Assembly: GCF_000014005.1 (NCBI RefSeq)
Contig: NC_008009.1
Coordinates: forward strand, 1,860,001 to 1,924,000
Reading direction: 5' to 3'
Source of the DNA: Candidatus Koribacter versatilis Ellin345
GTDB taxonomy: Bacteria > Acidobacteriota > Terriglobia > Terriglobales > Acidobacteriaceae
Length of the DNA: 64,000 nt
Position 1 is the first letter of the stretch, and the number at the start of each line of letters is the position of its first letter. Both the position numbers and the translations under genes were made by a program. Below the pieces are notes generated by a model. The model had not been told where the DNA came from. It did not search any database and saw nothing but the letters and a program-made list of their open reading frames with translations. Of the stretch, positions 26,684 to 34,435 are shown piece by piece.

Positions 26684-28194
26684 GCACCAATCGCAGAGAT
26701 TTCATCCGTTTCGTCGTGGCGGGGGCAGTTGCCGCCGGCTGTCCAATTCCTCTGAGGGCCGTGCCTGCAGAGGCGAAAACTGAAGTAGATGGTGAGCACA
26801 ACGAGATTTGTCACCAGGTCCGCGACGGCCACGCCTTCGCGAAGCCCGCGTCGTCGGCGAAGTACGACGTCGTAATTGTTGGCGGTGGCGTGAGCGGCAT
26901 GACCGCTGCCTATCTCCTCCGCGATAAGAATTTCCTCCTGCTCGAGAAGGAACCCCATTGGGGCGGCAACTCTTACATGGAGGAATACAACGGCGTCGGC
27001 TATGCCACGGGCGGAGCCTTCCTTGAACTAGGAGAACGCGCGTCGGAATTCTCAAAGTCGCTCGGGTTGGAGCAGCTTCCCATCGAGAACTGGGACGGCA
27101 TGATTCTCAATGGCAAGTTCGTTGCTGATTGCTGGGGCGATGGCATCGACAAGATTCCGTATTCAGCCAGCGTTCGCGAGAGCTTTAAAAAATGGCGCGA
27201 AGAGATATTGAAGATCGACGTGCTCTCGCGTGCCGCCGAACTCGACGCGCTTCCGCTGACGCATTTCACCAAGGGCTATCCGCAAGAGCTCACGGAGTGG
27301 TGGGACAACTACGGGCCATCCAACTGGGGCGCGAAATCCGCGGAAACCTCGGCGCTGATCGTCCTCTACGAAATGCAGCAGATCGCGGGAAAGACGCGCA
27401 AAGACCGGCGCTGCACATTGCCGGGAGGAATCGGCGCCTTGAACCGCCGCTTGTCGGAAGTTCTAACCGAAAAGCACAAAGAACACATGCAACTGTCTGC
27501 AACCACCGTCGCGGTCGCGCAGAAAAAAGATGGCGTGGACGTGACCTACATCGTGAACGGGGAACCGAAAACCGTTTCCGCGAAAGCCGTCATCATGGCC
27601 ACACCAAAGTTCATCACCGCGCGCCTCGTCGAGAGCATGCCCGCCGCGCAAAAGGCAGCCATCGCGAAAATGCACTACGTCCCGTACTGCGTGGTGAACT
27701 TGATGTATGACAAGCCGGTGTTCAACAGCGGTTACGATACCTGGTGCCCGGGCAATCGCTTTACCGACTTCATCGTCGCCGATTGGACAGTTCGAAACCA
27801 GCCTGGCTACAAGCAGAAGTACAACATCATCACTTGCTATACGCCGCTCGAAGAAGAAGAGCGTGTGTTGCTCCTGACGGAAGACGGCGCGAAGAGCGTG
27901 GCGGAAGATGTTTTGAGAGACTTCAAAAAACTTCTGCCCGAAACAAACGCCGATCCGCTCGAAGTGCACATCTACCGGCGCGGCCATCCGATGTACAAAT
28001 CGCTGCCCGGCAACTTCACCAAGGTCCAACCGCAAGTCCGGATCCCGATGGAGCGCATCGCCTTCGCAAACACCGATTCAGAAGGCCCGGTCTCCGCCAC
28101 CGGCGAGGGAATCAAGGCCGCACATCGCGCCGTGAATGAAGTGAACAAGATGCTCGCCGGTATCTCCGCAAAAAGCGCATCCGCTAACGGCTAG
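26680..28194 (+). CDS. Tat-exported FAD-dependent amine oxidase family protein
   Basis: Flavoprotein of 504 residues. The N-terminus carries a twin-arginine signal (STNRRDFIRFVVAGAVAAG), so the folded FAD protein is probably exported. After about residue 60 comes the Rossmann FAD motif VVIVGGGVSGMTAAYLL, then LLEKEPHWGGNSY. The C-terminus has the amine-oxidase-type second FAD contact region (GPVSATGEGIKAAHRAVNEV). The ATG at 26680 overlaps the potC stop, so it is co-transcribed with the polyamine importer. The likely substrate is a polyamine or amino acid amine, giving an aldehyde, ammonia and peroxide. The specific reaction is inferred. A strong hairpin follows the stop. Confidence 0.82.
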   Translation: MSTNRRDFIRFVVAGAVAAGCPIPLRAVPAEAKTEVDGEHNEICHQVRDGHAFAKPASSAKYDVVIVGGGVSGMTAAYLLRDKNFLLLEKEPHWGGNSYMEEYNGVGYATGGAFLELGERASEFSKSLGLEQLPIENWDGMILNGKFVADCWGDGIDKIPYSASVRESFKKWREEILKIDVLSRAAELDALPLTHFTKGYPQELTEWWDNYGPSNWGAKSAETSALIVLYEMQQIAGKTRKDRRCTLPGGIGALNRRLSEVLTEKHKEHMQLSATTVAVAQKKDGVDVTYIVNGEPKTVSAKAVIMATPKFITARLVESMPAAQKAAIAKMHYVPYCVVNLMYDKPVFNSGYDTWCPGNRFTDFIVADWTVRNQPGYKQKYNIITCYTPLEEEERVLLLTEDGAKSVAEDVLRDFKKLLPETNADPLEVHIYRRGHPMYKSLPGNFTKVQPQVRIPMERIAFANTDSEGPVSATGEGIKAAHRAVNEVNKMLAGISAKSASANG

Positions 28195-28211
28195 CTGGCT
28201 CCGCAATTAAA

Positions 28212-28236
28212 AAGGCCGTCCTCGTCGGACGGCCTT
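28212..28236. terminator. Bidirectional intrinsic terminator
   Basis: The stem AAGGCCGTCC / GGACGGCCTT (10 bp, 5-nt loop) lies between two convergent genes. Read on the minus strand the hairpin is followed by a run of five T, a good intrinsic terminator for the receptor gene. On the plus strand the T-tract is weaker (CATCTTT), but the hairpin still ends the pot operon. Confidence 0.85.
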
Positions 28237-28251
28237 CATCTTTACATCTGC

Positions 28252-31200
28252 TTAGAACGAGAACCGCAGCCCAAACTGAATCACGCGCGGTCCGCCGCCG
28301 CCCAAGCCAGGGTTACCTTGCGCCACATCCGGCGTCTGTGTTACCTGTCCCGCAGGCGTCAGGATCGCATGGCTCGCCGGATCCACGACCGACGGATCAA
28401 GCGTGCCATCCGCCAAATACGCAGGGTTCAAAGTGCCACCCGGCAATGCGAAGTTCGGGTGGTTAAAGATGTTGAAGAACTCCGCGCGGAACTGCACGTT
28501 CACCTTCTCGGTGATCGGCATGTTCTTCGTGATGGAGAAATCCACATTCGTATAGTGCGGACCGTAGATCGAGTTACGCTGCAAATTGCCGAAAGTTCCG
28601 TCCGCAGGTTGCTGGAACGCGAGCGGGTTGAGGTAGCCGGTCACCGGATTCCAGTGGTCGAGTACCGGGTTCACGCCGGGCACACGATCCGGCCGCTGGT
28701 GATAGTTGTAGGTTCCGCTGGTGTCGTTCGAAGTCAGAATCGGAATCGGTCGCCCGGACTGGAAAGTCGCAATGGTATTCAACTCCCATCCTTTGCCGAG
28801 CACCGGAGGCAGTGCCTTCCACTGCGGCACCGCATAATTCATCGAGCCAGTAAAGCGATGCCGCGTATCAAAGGTCGAGGGCCCATGCTCGCACGCCACA
28901 GGGCAATCCGAGTTCTGTGGGAACGCCGCCGACGCGAAGTTGAAGTCGATGCCGTCCGACGCATCATCCAGCGACTTCGCCCAAGTGTAATTTGCGAATC
29001 CCGAAATCCCCTTCCACGAGCGTGCCGTCAGTGTCGCCTGCAGCGCGTTGTAGGTGGAATCGGAGATCGTTGCCAGCACATCAATCGCGTTGTAGTTCGA
29101 ATTGGTGTAGTCCTGGTTCGCGTCGTACAGCCGCGTCAGCCGCGTACCCTTGCTGCCCACGTAGCCAATTTGCATGGAGGCAGCTTTGCCGAGTTCCTGC
29201 TCCACATTCACGTTCCAGCTCTGCGTGTAAGGCGTAGCAAAGTTCTGCGGTACCGCGAAGATGCTCTGCGCGCCGGTACTGGGCGTGAAGACCGCCGCGC
29301 CCGCATCGCTGCCGTTGAACGCCGACTGGTTATAGTCCATCGACGTGACCGCCTTCGGCCCGATCGGGTTCGTCACCAGTCCGGCGGTATTGGTGTAGTT
29401 GGCGATCATGTTGTTCTGCGGAACGTAGTCGAAGTACACGCCATATCCCATGCGAACTACGGTGCCACTGAACACGTTCCACGCCAGCCCAACGCGAGGC
29501 GCCACGTTGTTCCAGTCTTTGTTGTATGGCTGGTCGGTCATGTGCAGCAGACCATCGGTGCCGAGGTTCGAGATCAACCCATTGCTCTCGCCAAGCGGTC
29601 CAAAGTATTCCCAGCGAACGCCGAGATTCAAAGTGAGCTTCTTAGTCGCGCGCCAATCATCCTGCGCGAAGAAGCTGAAGCCGTTGTTAAAGGTATTGCG
29701 CTGCGTGTTGCCGGTGTTGGCCGCGGTGCCCCAGTCGAAAATGCCAAGGTAGAAATTCGTCAACATCGCCGTTTGGTCGTCGCCCGGCCATGGGCCGTTG
29801 GTGAGTTGGTACGGATCCAGCGCGAGCAATCCGCGCTCGAGGTTATCGTTGAAGTTCTCGATCGTCGCGCGGCGGAACTCGCCACCGAATTTGAAGGTAT
29901 GCGCGCCGTGGATCTTCGTAAGGTTGTCGAGCACCTGGTAGGTCTGGCTCGTGCGTCCGCGCGGAATGCTGTAAGCCGACGCGCCCAAATTGTCGTACAG
30001 CGCGAAGAAGTCAATTTCCGGGACGCCCGTCTTGCCCGTGCCCATGTTCAGTCCGAAGGCGCTGTTCGGATCGACCGTGCCGTCGAGCGTGTTGAACGAA
30101 GTGTTATAGCGCGAGTAGCCGAAGCGCAGTTCGTTCAGGAACGTCGGACTGAAGGTTGAAAGCAAACTTGCGGAGACGACATTCACCCGCGTAGGCGAAG
30201 TCTGTGCGAATCCCGCCAGTCGCGATCCATTGCCATAGGTGCCGAGCCCGCCGAGCGGAAAGACCTGGTCGCTATTGCTGATGGCGTAGCGTGCCGAGAA
30301 CTGCTCCGTCTGCGTGAAGTAGTGATCTACCTTAATAATGCCGTTGTCGAGGTCGTTGCGGTCTTCCACTGCGCCCGCCACGGTTCCGGCGCCTCCAATG
30401 CAACCGGTGGCCGCCGGCGTGCCGCCATTACTGCAGCCCGTTGCGGCGGGGAAGTAGCCGAGCAGTGCGTCAATCCCCGGATTGATCGCGTTGATCACCG
30501 GCACTTCTGACTCGCCATCCGAAGTCGTCGCTGCCAGTGCCGCCGCGCGCGCGTTGGCCTTCTGCATCTCCGTCGGGACAAACAGCGTGTAGCTCGATGT
30601 CACGCGCTCGCGCTGGCCTTCGTAGGCGGCGAAGAAGAACGTTTTGTCCTTCACAATCGGGCCGCCGATCGAAGCGCCGTACTGGTTGTTCTTAAAGCCG
30701 CCCTTCGGGTTCGGACTGCCGTCAGGATTCGTCGTGGGATCGAAGTAGTTGCGCGCGTCGAGTGCCGAGTTGCGCAGGAAATAAAACACGCTGCCGTGGA
30801 ACGCGTTGGTACCAGACTTCGTCAGCACGTTCACCGCACCGCCGGAGTTGCGTCCATACTCCGCGCCGTACTGCGTTTGCAGGTTGAATTCCTGGATGGC
30901 GTCAATCGGTAGCAGGGAAGCCGGCGCGCCAGTGATACCCACCTGGTTCAACGCGGAGTTGTTGAAGAACGGATCGTTGTTGTCCGTGCCGTCAAGCATG
31001 TAGTTGTTCGAGCGGTCGCGGTTGCCATTGATGTTGAACTGGCCAAAGCCCTTCTCGGTTCCCGCCACGCCGGAGCCTTCGACCGTCACGCCCGGTGTGA
31101 GCGCGACGAGTTTGCCGAAGTCGCGGCCATTCAGCGGCAGTTCGACGACGAGCTTGTTGTCCACGATCTGGCCAAGAACATCGCGAGTGTCTTCCACAAG

Positions 31201-31569
31201 GGGAGCCGTGGACTCGTTGACCTCTACCGTATCTCCACCGGCGACCATCATTGTGATATCCACGGTACTGTCGTGACCGACGTCAACCAACACATTGCGT
31301 GCGAAGGTTCGGAAGCCCGTCACGGGGACGGAGAGCCGATATTCGCCGGCAGGCAGCTCAGCGATCACATAAAGTCCTTCACCGTCGGTGACTGCACTAC
31401 GCTCCAGTCCAGTGGCCGAGCTCTTTACCGTCACCGATGCACTGGGTATCACCGCCCCGCTAGCGTCTGTCACCACCCCGCGTATCGATCCGCGATAGCT
31501 CTGTCCCATCGCAAACGTAGACAAGAAAAACAGGAATACAGCGATCCCAACTGATCGTAAGGTGCTCAT
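28252..31569 (-). CDS. Oar-like TonB-dependent outer-membrane receptor
   Basis: A 1105-residue receptor with an N-terminal signal peptide (FLFFLSTFAMGQ) and a carboxypeptidase-regulatory-like domain (YRGSIRGVVTDASGAVIPSA). The plug region includes VEVNESTAPLVEDTRDVLGQ and LVVELPLNGRDFGKLVALTP. A large barrel ends in FGLRFSF. It belongs to the same family as the other two receptors here but is clearly divergent from them. It lies 48 bp downstream of a secreted SAM-hydroxide adenosyltransferase-like gene on the same strand, so the two may form a unit. The ligand is unknown; the family is often linked to uptake of glycans, peptides or small organic molecules. Confidence 0.9.
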   Translation of the reverse strand: MSTLRSVGIAVFLFFLSTFAMGQSYRGSIRGVVTDASGAVIPSASVTVKSSATGLERSAVTDGEGLYVIAELPAGEYRLSVPVTGFRTFARNVLVDVGHDSTVDITMMVAGGDTVEVNESTAPLVEDTRDVLGQIVDNKLVVELPLNGRDFGKLVALTPGVTVEGSGVAGTEKGFGQFNINGNRDRSNNYMLDGTDNNDPFFNNSALNQVGITGAPASLLPIDAIQEFNLQTQYGAEYGRNSGGAVNVLTKSGTNAFHGSVFYFLRNSALDARNYFDPTTNPDGSPNPKGGFKNNQYGASIGGPIVKDKTFFFAAYEGQRERVTSSYTLFVPTEMQKANARAAALAATTSDGESEVPVINAINPGIDALLGYFPAATGCSNGGTPAATGCIGGAGTVAGAVEDRNDLDNGIIKVDHYFTQTEQFSARYAISNSDQVFPLGGLGTYGNGSRLAGFAQTSPTRVNVVSASLLSTFSPTFLNELRFGYSRYNTSFNTLDGTVDPNSAFGLNMGTGKTGVPEIDFFALYDNLGASAYSIPRGRTSQTYQVLDNLTKIHGAHTFKFGGEFRRATIENFNDNLERGLLALDPYQLTNGPWPGDDQTAMLTNFYLGIFDWGTAANTGNTQRNTFNNGFSFFAQDDWRATKKLTLNLGVRWEYFGPLGESNGLISNLGTDGLLHMTDQPYNKDWNNVAPRVGLAWNVFSGTVVRMGYGVYFDYVPQNNMIANYTNTAGLVTNPIGPKAVTSMDYNQSAFNGSDAGAAVFTPSTGAQSIFAVPQNFATPYTQSWNVNVEQELGKAASMQIGYVGSKGTRLTRLYDANQDYTNSNYNAIDVLATISDSTYNALQATLTARSWKGISGFANYTWAKSLDDASDGIDFNFASAAFPQNSDCPVACEHGPSTFDTRHRFTGSMNYAVPQWKALPPVLGKGWELNTIATFQSGRPIPILTSNDTSGTYNYHQRPDRVPGVNPVLDHWNPVTGYLNPLAFQQPADGTFGNLQRNSIYGPHYTNVDFSITKNMPITEKVNVQFRAEFFNIFNHPNFALPGGTLNPAYLADGTLDPSVVDPASHAILTPAGQVTQTPDVAQGNPGLGGGGPRVIQFGLRFSF

Positions 31570-31617
31570 CGAACTCCCTCCAGATACCGCAGCGCGGCGC
31601 GAAGCCGCGAAAGAGAA

Positions 31618-32514
31618 CTACTTTTTGGCCGGAATGGTGAAGCTCGCCGGCGGCTTGATGTTGTAGGTTTTTGCGAAATCGTTTTGGTTCAGTGCGAAAC
31701 TCAGCCGCCCACGTGAATCAATGAAGAGTAGAGGCTTGCCGATCTCGACGTCGCTGAACGTCTTCACGATCGGAATCTCCATCTCCGTCGCGCCCAGCGT
31801 GACCGGAACTGTATCGCCGACCTGGTAGCCAAGTTTCGCCCAGTCGTCCCGCGATACATTCGTAATCAGGTTGCCAAACGGCACGTCGATGCCGATGATC
31901 TTGCCCGCGAGCTTGCTGTCTGCAACCGTCGCCTGGGGCACATTCAAACGCACCAGTTGCGACACCGGAACTTCCGGCCCCGCTTTGGTCCAATCATCGC
32001 CCTTCGCTACGTGCGCCCCCGCGGGCGAGAAGATGTCGCGGCCATGGAACGTCGACGACATCCCCGATCCGATCATGAAATCTTTGCTCGTGATCTCATG
32101 CACGCCTTCAATGCCGTCGCGGTCCTGCACAAAGGTCAGCAGCCCGTTGTCCGGCAGAATGAAGTACTGGTTCTTTTTCGATTTCGCGACGATCGCCTTG
32201 CGCGTGCTGCCGACGGTGGGATCAATCACCACGACAAAAACCGTGCCTTCCGGGTAGTAGGGCGAGGTGCCAGCCAGGAAGCGCGCTCCATCAATAATCG
32301 AGAACGGCGTCACATCGTGGGTTAGGTCGATGATCTTCGCGTCTGGCGCCACCTGCCACATCACGCCCTTGCAGATCGGCACCGCGTCGTTATTACTACC
32401 GAAGTCGGTCATGAACACGATCTCGGCGGTCTTAGGGCCGGCGGCAAAGGCCAGCATAGGAACAAGAAAAACGAATAGCAAAGCGGCTCGGCGAATGGTC
32501 GCGCGAAAAGACAT
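31618..32514 (-). CDS. Secreted SAM-hydroxide adenosyltransferase (DUF62) family protein
   Basis: A protein of 298 residues in the S-adenosylmethionine hydroxide adenosyltransferase / chlorinase-fluorinase family. These enzymes split SAM to adenosine and methionine, or halogenate it. Family motifs seen are FMTDFGSNNDAV, KIIDLTHDV, VVVIDPTVGSTRKAIV, LPDNGLLTFV and STFHGRDIFSPAGAH. The Asp, Arg and His positions of the DUF62 active site appear present. The ATG at 32514 (AGGAG 8 nt upstream) starts a clear signal peptide (ALLFVFLVPMLAFAA), which is odd for an enzyme of a cytosolic cofactor. It is followed by a TonB receptor gene. The physiological substrate is uncertain. Confidence 0.85.
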   Translation of the reverse strand: MSFRATIRRAALLFVFLVPMLAFAAGPKTAEIVFMTDFGSNNDAVPICKGVMWQVAPDAKIIDLTHDVTPFSIIDGARFLAGTSPYYPEGTVFVVVIDPTVGSTRKAIVAKSKKNQYFILPDNGLLTFVQDRDGIEGVHEITSKDFMIGSGMSSTFHGRDIFSPAGAHVAKGDDWTKAGPEVPVSQLVRLNVPQATVADSKLAGKIIGIDVPFGNLITNVSRDDWAKLGYQVGDTVPVTLGATEMEIPIVKTFSDVEIGKPLLFIDSRGRLSFALNQNDFAKTYNIKPPASFTIPAKK

Positions 32515-32613
32515 CCTGAAGGCTCCTGGGATTGTGAGTACTCCAACATTGTCGCCCCAATGCCTTAGTACCTGCAATCCGCCACGACGTAGAATGGCTC
32601 AGGGCGTTCCTGA

Positions 32614-33891
32614 ATGGAAGAAATCACGGGTCGAAATTCGGCGGCTGCGGACCCTCGACGCGTCATTTTTCACGTCGACATGGATGCCTTTTTTGTCTCC
32701 GTCGAAGAGTTGTTCGACCCTTCCCTCAAGGGGAAAGCCGTCGTGGTAGGCGGCCATCGCGACGAGCGTGGTGTCGTCTCAGCGGCCTCGTATGCGGCAC
32801 GCAAGTTCGGCGTACACTCGGCAATGCCGCTCCGGACCGCGGCCAAACTCTGTCCTGACGCCATCTTCGTGAACGGACATCCCGAACGCTACCGCGAATA
32901 TTCCGGCAAAGCTTTTGAGGTACTGAAGAAGTTTTCGCCGAAAGTCGAAATGGCTTCCATTGATGAGGCCTACCTCGACATGACCGGTACCGAGCGCCTG
33001 CACGGGCCGCCGCTCAAGGCCGCGCATGCTCTCCACCAGTTCATGAAGTCTGAAACTAAGTTGAACTGCTCCATCGGCATCGGCACCTCGCGGCTTATCG
33101 CCAAGGTCTGCAGCGACCAGGCCAAGCCCAACGGCGTCCTTTATATCGTGCCAGGACAGGAGGCCAGCTTCCTCGCCCCACTAAGCGTGCGTAAAATTCC
33201 GGGCGTCGGCAAGGTCTTCGAACAGAAGCTCAATGAAATCGGCATTAAGAAGGTCGGCGATCTCGCCAAACTCGATGACGCATTCCTACGCGAGCGCTTC
33301 GGCGAGTGGGGACTCGCGCTGGCAGGGAAGTCCCGCGGCCTCGACGCCGGCGGATACTTCGATCGCGATGTCGCGGTGGACGAAGGACCGAAGTCGATCA
33401 GCCACGAGCATACCTTCAACACCGACACGCGCGATCAAGAGAAACTCGAAGCCATGATCGCGCGACTGAGCGAGATGGTCTGCCGCAGGGTGCGCGAGCA
33501 CGAGCTCCATGCCCGCACGGTGCAGATCAAGTTGCGCTATTCCGATTTCACCACCATCACGCGCGCCCACTCACTCGAACAGCCCACGCAACTCGATACG
33601 GTCGTTGCCGAAACTGCGCGCACTCTTTTTCGCGACAACTGGCAGCGCGGCCGAACCATTCGCCTCATCGGCGTACATGTCGCCGGCTTTGACGATGTTC
33701 CTCAGCAACTCGATCTGCTTACTCAGACGCACGACGACAAAGTCAGCAAAGCTCTTTCGGTAGTTGATCGAATGCGCGACAAGTTCGGCGAAAACGCGGT
33801 CTCGCTTGCCACCGGCCTGAAATCGCGTTTCCGCGAGAAGACCCACGAGAACCCAGCCAGCCTTCCGGGGAAATCGAAGAAGAAAGAATAG
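32614..33891 (+). CDS. dinB: DNA polymerase IV (Y-family, DinB)
   Basis: Translesion DNA polymerase of 425 residues. The catalytic carboxylates are visible in FHVDMDAFFVSVEE (palm, metal A/B) and MASIDEAYLDMTG. YAARKFGVHSAMP (fingers), the helix-hairpin-helix region VRKIPGVGKVFEQKLNEIG and the little-finger domain follow in the normal order. A QLDLL segment in the little finger resembles a beta-clamp-binding peptide. The C-terminus is Lys-rich (GKSKKKE). No LexA box was recognised upstream in the 100-bp divergent region. Confidence 0.95.
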   Translation: MEEITGRNSAAADPRRVIFHVDMDAFFVSVEELFDPSLKGKAVVVGGHRDERGVVSAASYAARKFGVHSAMPLRTAAKLCPDAIFVNGHPERYREYSGKAFEVLKKFSPKVEMASIDEAYLDMTGTERLHGPPLKAAHALHQFMKSETKLNCSIGIGTSRLIAKVCSDQAKPNGVLYIVPGQEASFLAPLSVRKIPGVGKVFEQKLNEIGIKKVGDLAKLDDAFLRERFGEWGLALAGKSRGLDAGGYFDRDVAVDEGPKSISHEHTFNTDTRDQEKLEAMIARLSEMVCRRVREHELHARTVQIKLRYSDFTTITRAHSLEQPTQLDTVVAETARTLFRDNWQRGRTIRLIGVHVAGFDDVPQQLDLLTQTHDDKVSKALSVVDRMRDKFGENAVSLATGLKSRFREKTHENPASLPGKSKKKE

Positions 33892-33893
33892 AG

Positions 33894-34307
33894 CTACGGC
33901 AACACGATCATTACTTCCGTGGATTTGATCAGCGCTGCGGCGGTTTGTCCCTTCTTCAAGCGCAGTTCTCGAACGGCGTCGGCCGTAATGATCGAAGTGA
34001 TGTGCTGCTCGCCGATGGACAACGTTACCTGCGCCATCAGGCCGCTGATTTTAATGTCGATCACTTTGCCTACGAGTTGGTTGCGTCCGCTGATTTTGCG
34101 AAAGTTCTTGCGGCGCACCTCTGGCGCGGCCACCTTTGTCGCAGCCGGCAATAAGCGGTCGATCTCCGATTCCGGAATGCGGTAGTGCCCGCCCTGCGTC
34201 TTTCCAGTTTTCAGTCGCCCCCGGTAAATCCACTGCTTCACCGTTGGGTAGCTAACTCCCAGGATCTTCGCGGCGTCACGTGGAGTCAGCATTTTTATGC
34301 GTTCCAT
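33894..34307 (-). CDS. HTH-TOBE (molybdate/oxyanion-type) regulator
   Basis: A protein of 137 residues with two domains. The first is an excisionase/MerR-like HTH (LTPRDAAKILGVSYPTVKQW, then GGHYRIPESEIDRLL, about 7-60). The second is a C-terminal TOBE/Mop domain (QLVGKVIDIKISGLMAQVTL through STEVMIVLP, about 75-137). TOBE domains bind molybdate or tungstate. The ATG at 34307 is preferred to an upstream TTG because GGGAGACGAGGG precedes it. It is divergent from a TonB receptor across a 22-bp palindrome, so control of itself and the receptor is likely (inference). It converges on dinB with a 2-bp gap. Confidence 0.85.
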   Translation of the reverse strand: MERIKMLTPRDAAKILGVSYPTVKQWIYRGRLKTGKTQGGHYRIPESEIDRLLPAATKVAAPEVRRKNFRKISGRNQLVGKVIDIKISGLMAQVTLSIGEQHITSIITADAVRELRLKKGQTAAALIKSTEVMIVLP

Positions 34308-34374
34308 CCCTCGTCTCCCGAGACGCGATTCTACCAAGGGTTTTGCCAATTCAAACCGGCTTATATTATCTTGC

Positions 34375-34396
34375 TTATACGAGTTAACGCGTATAA
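34375..34396. promoter_or_regulatory. 22-bp near-perfect palindrome, putative operator
   Basis: Arms TTATACG (34375-34381) and CGTATAA (34390-34396) surround a central GTTAAC, giving 20 of 22 symmetrical bases. It sits mid-way in the 128-bp divergent region between the HTH-TOBE regulator and the TonB receptor, next to the only AT-rich promoter-like sequence (TTATATTATCTTGC). It could be the regulator's operator. It does not clearly match the Escherichia coli ModE box. Confidence 0.6.
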
Positions 34397-34435
34397 AAGC
34401 GTCTATCGTTCACTCGAAAACCCCGGAGGTCTTGC

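Noticed and set aside
28318-30159. A 613-residue plus-strand frame opposite a TonB receptor
   Set aside because: Arg/His/Val-rich antisense shadow of a well-supported receptor gene.
34371-34400. A ModE box between the HTH-TOBE gene and the receptor
   Set aside because: The 22-bp palindrome does not match the known ModE consensus well enough to name it; it was reported only as a putative operator.
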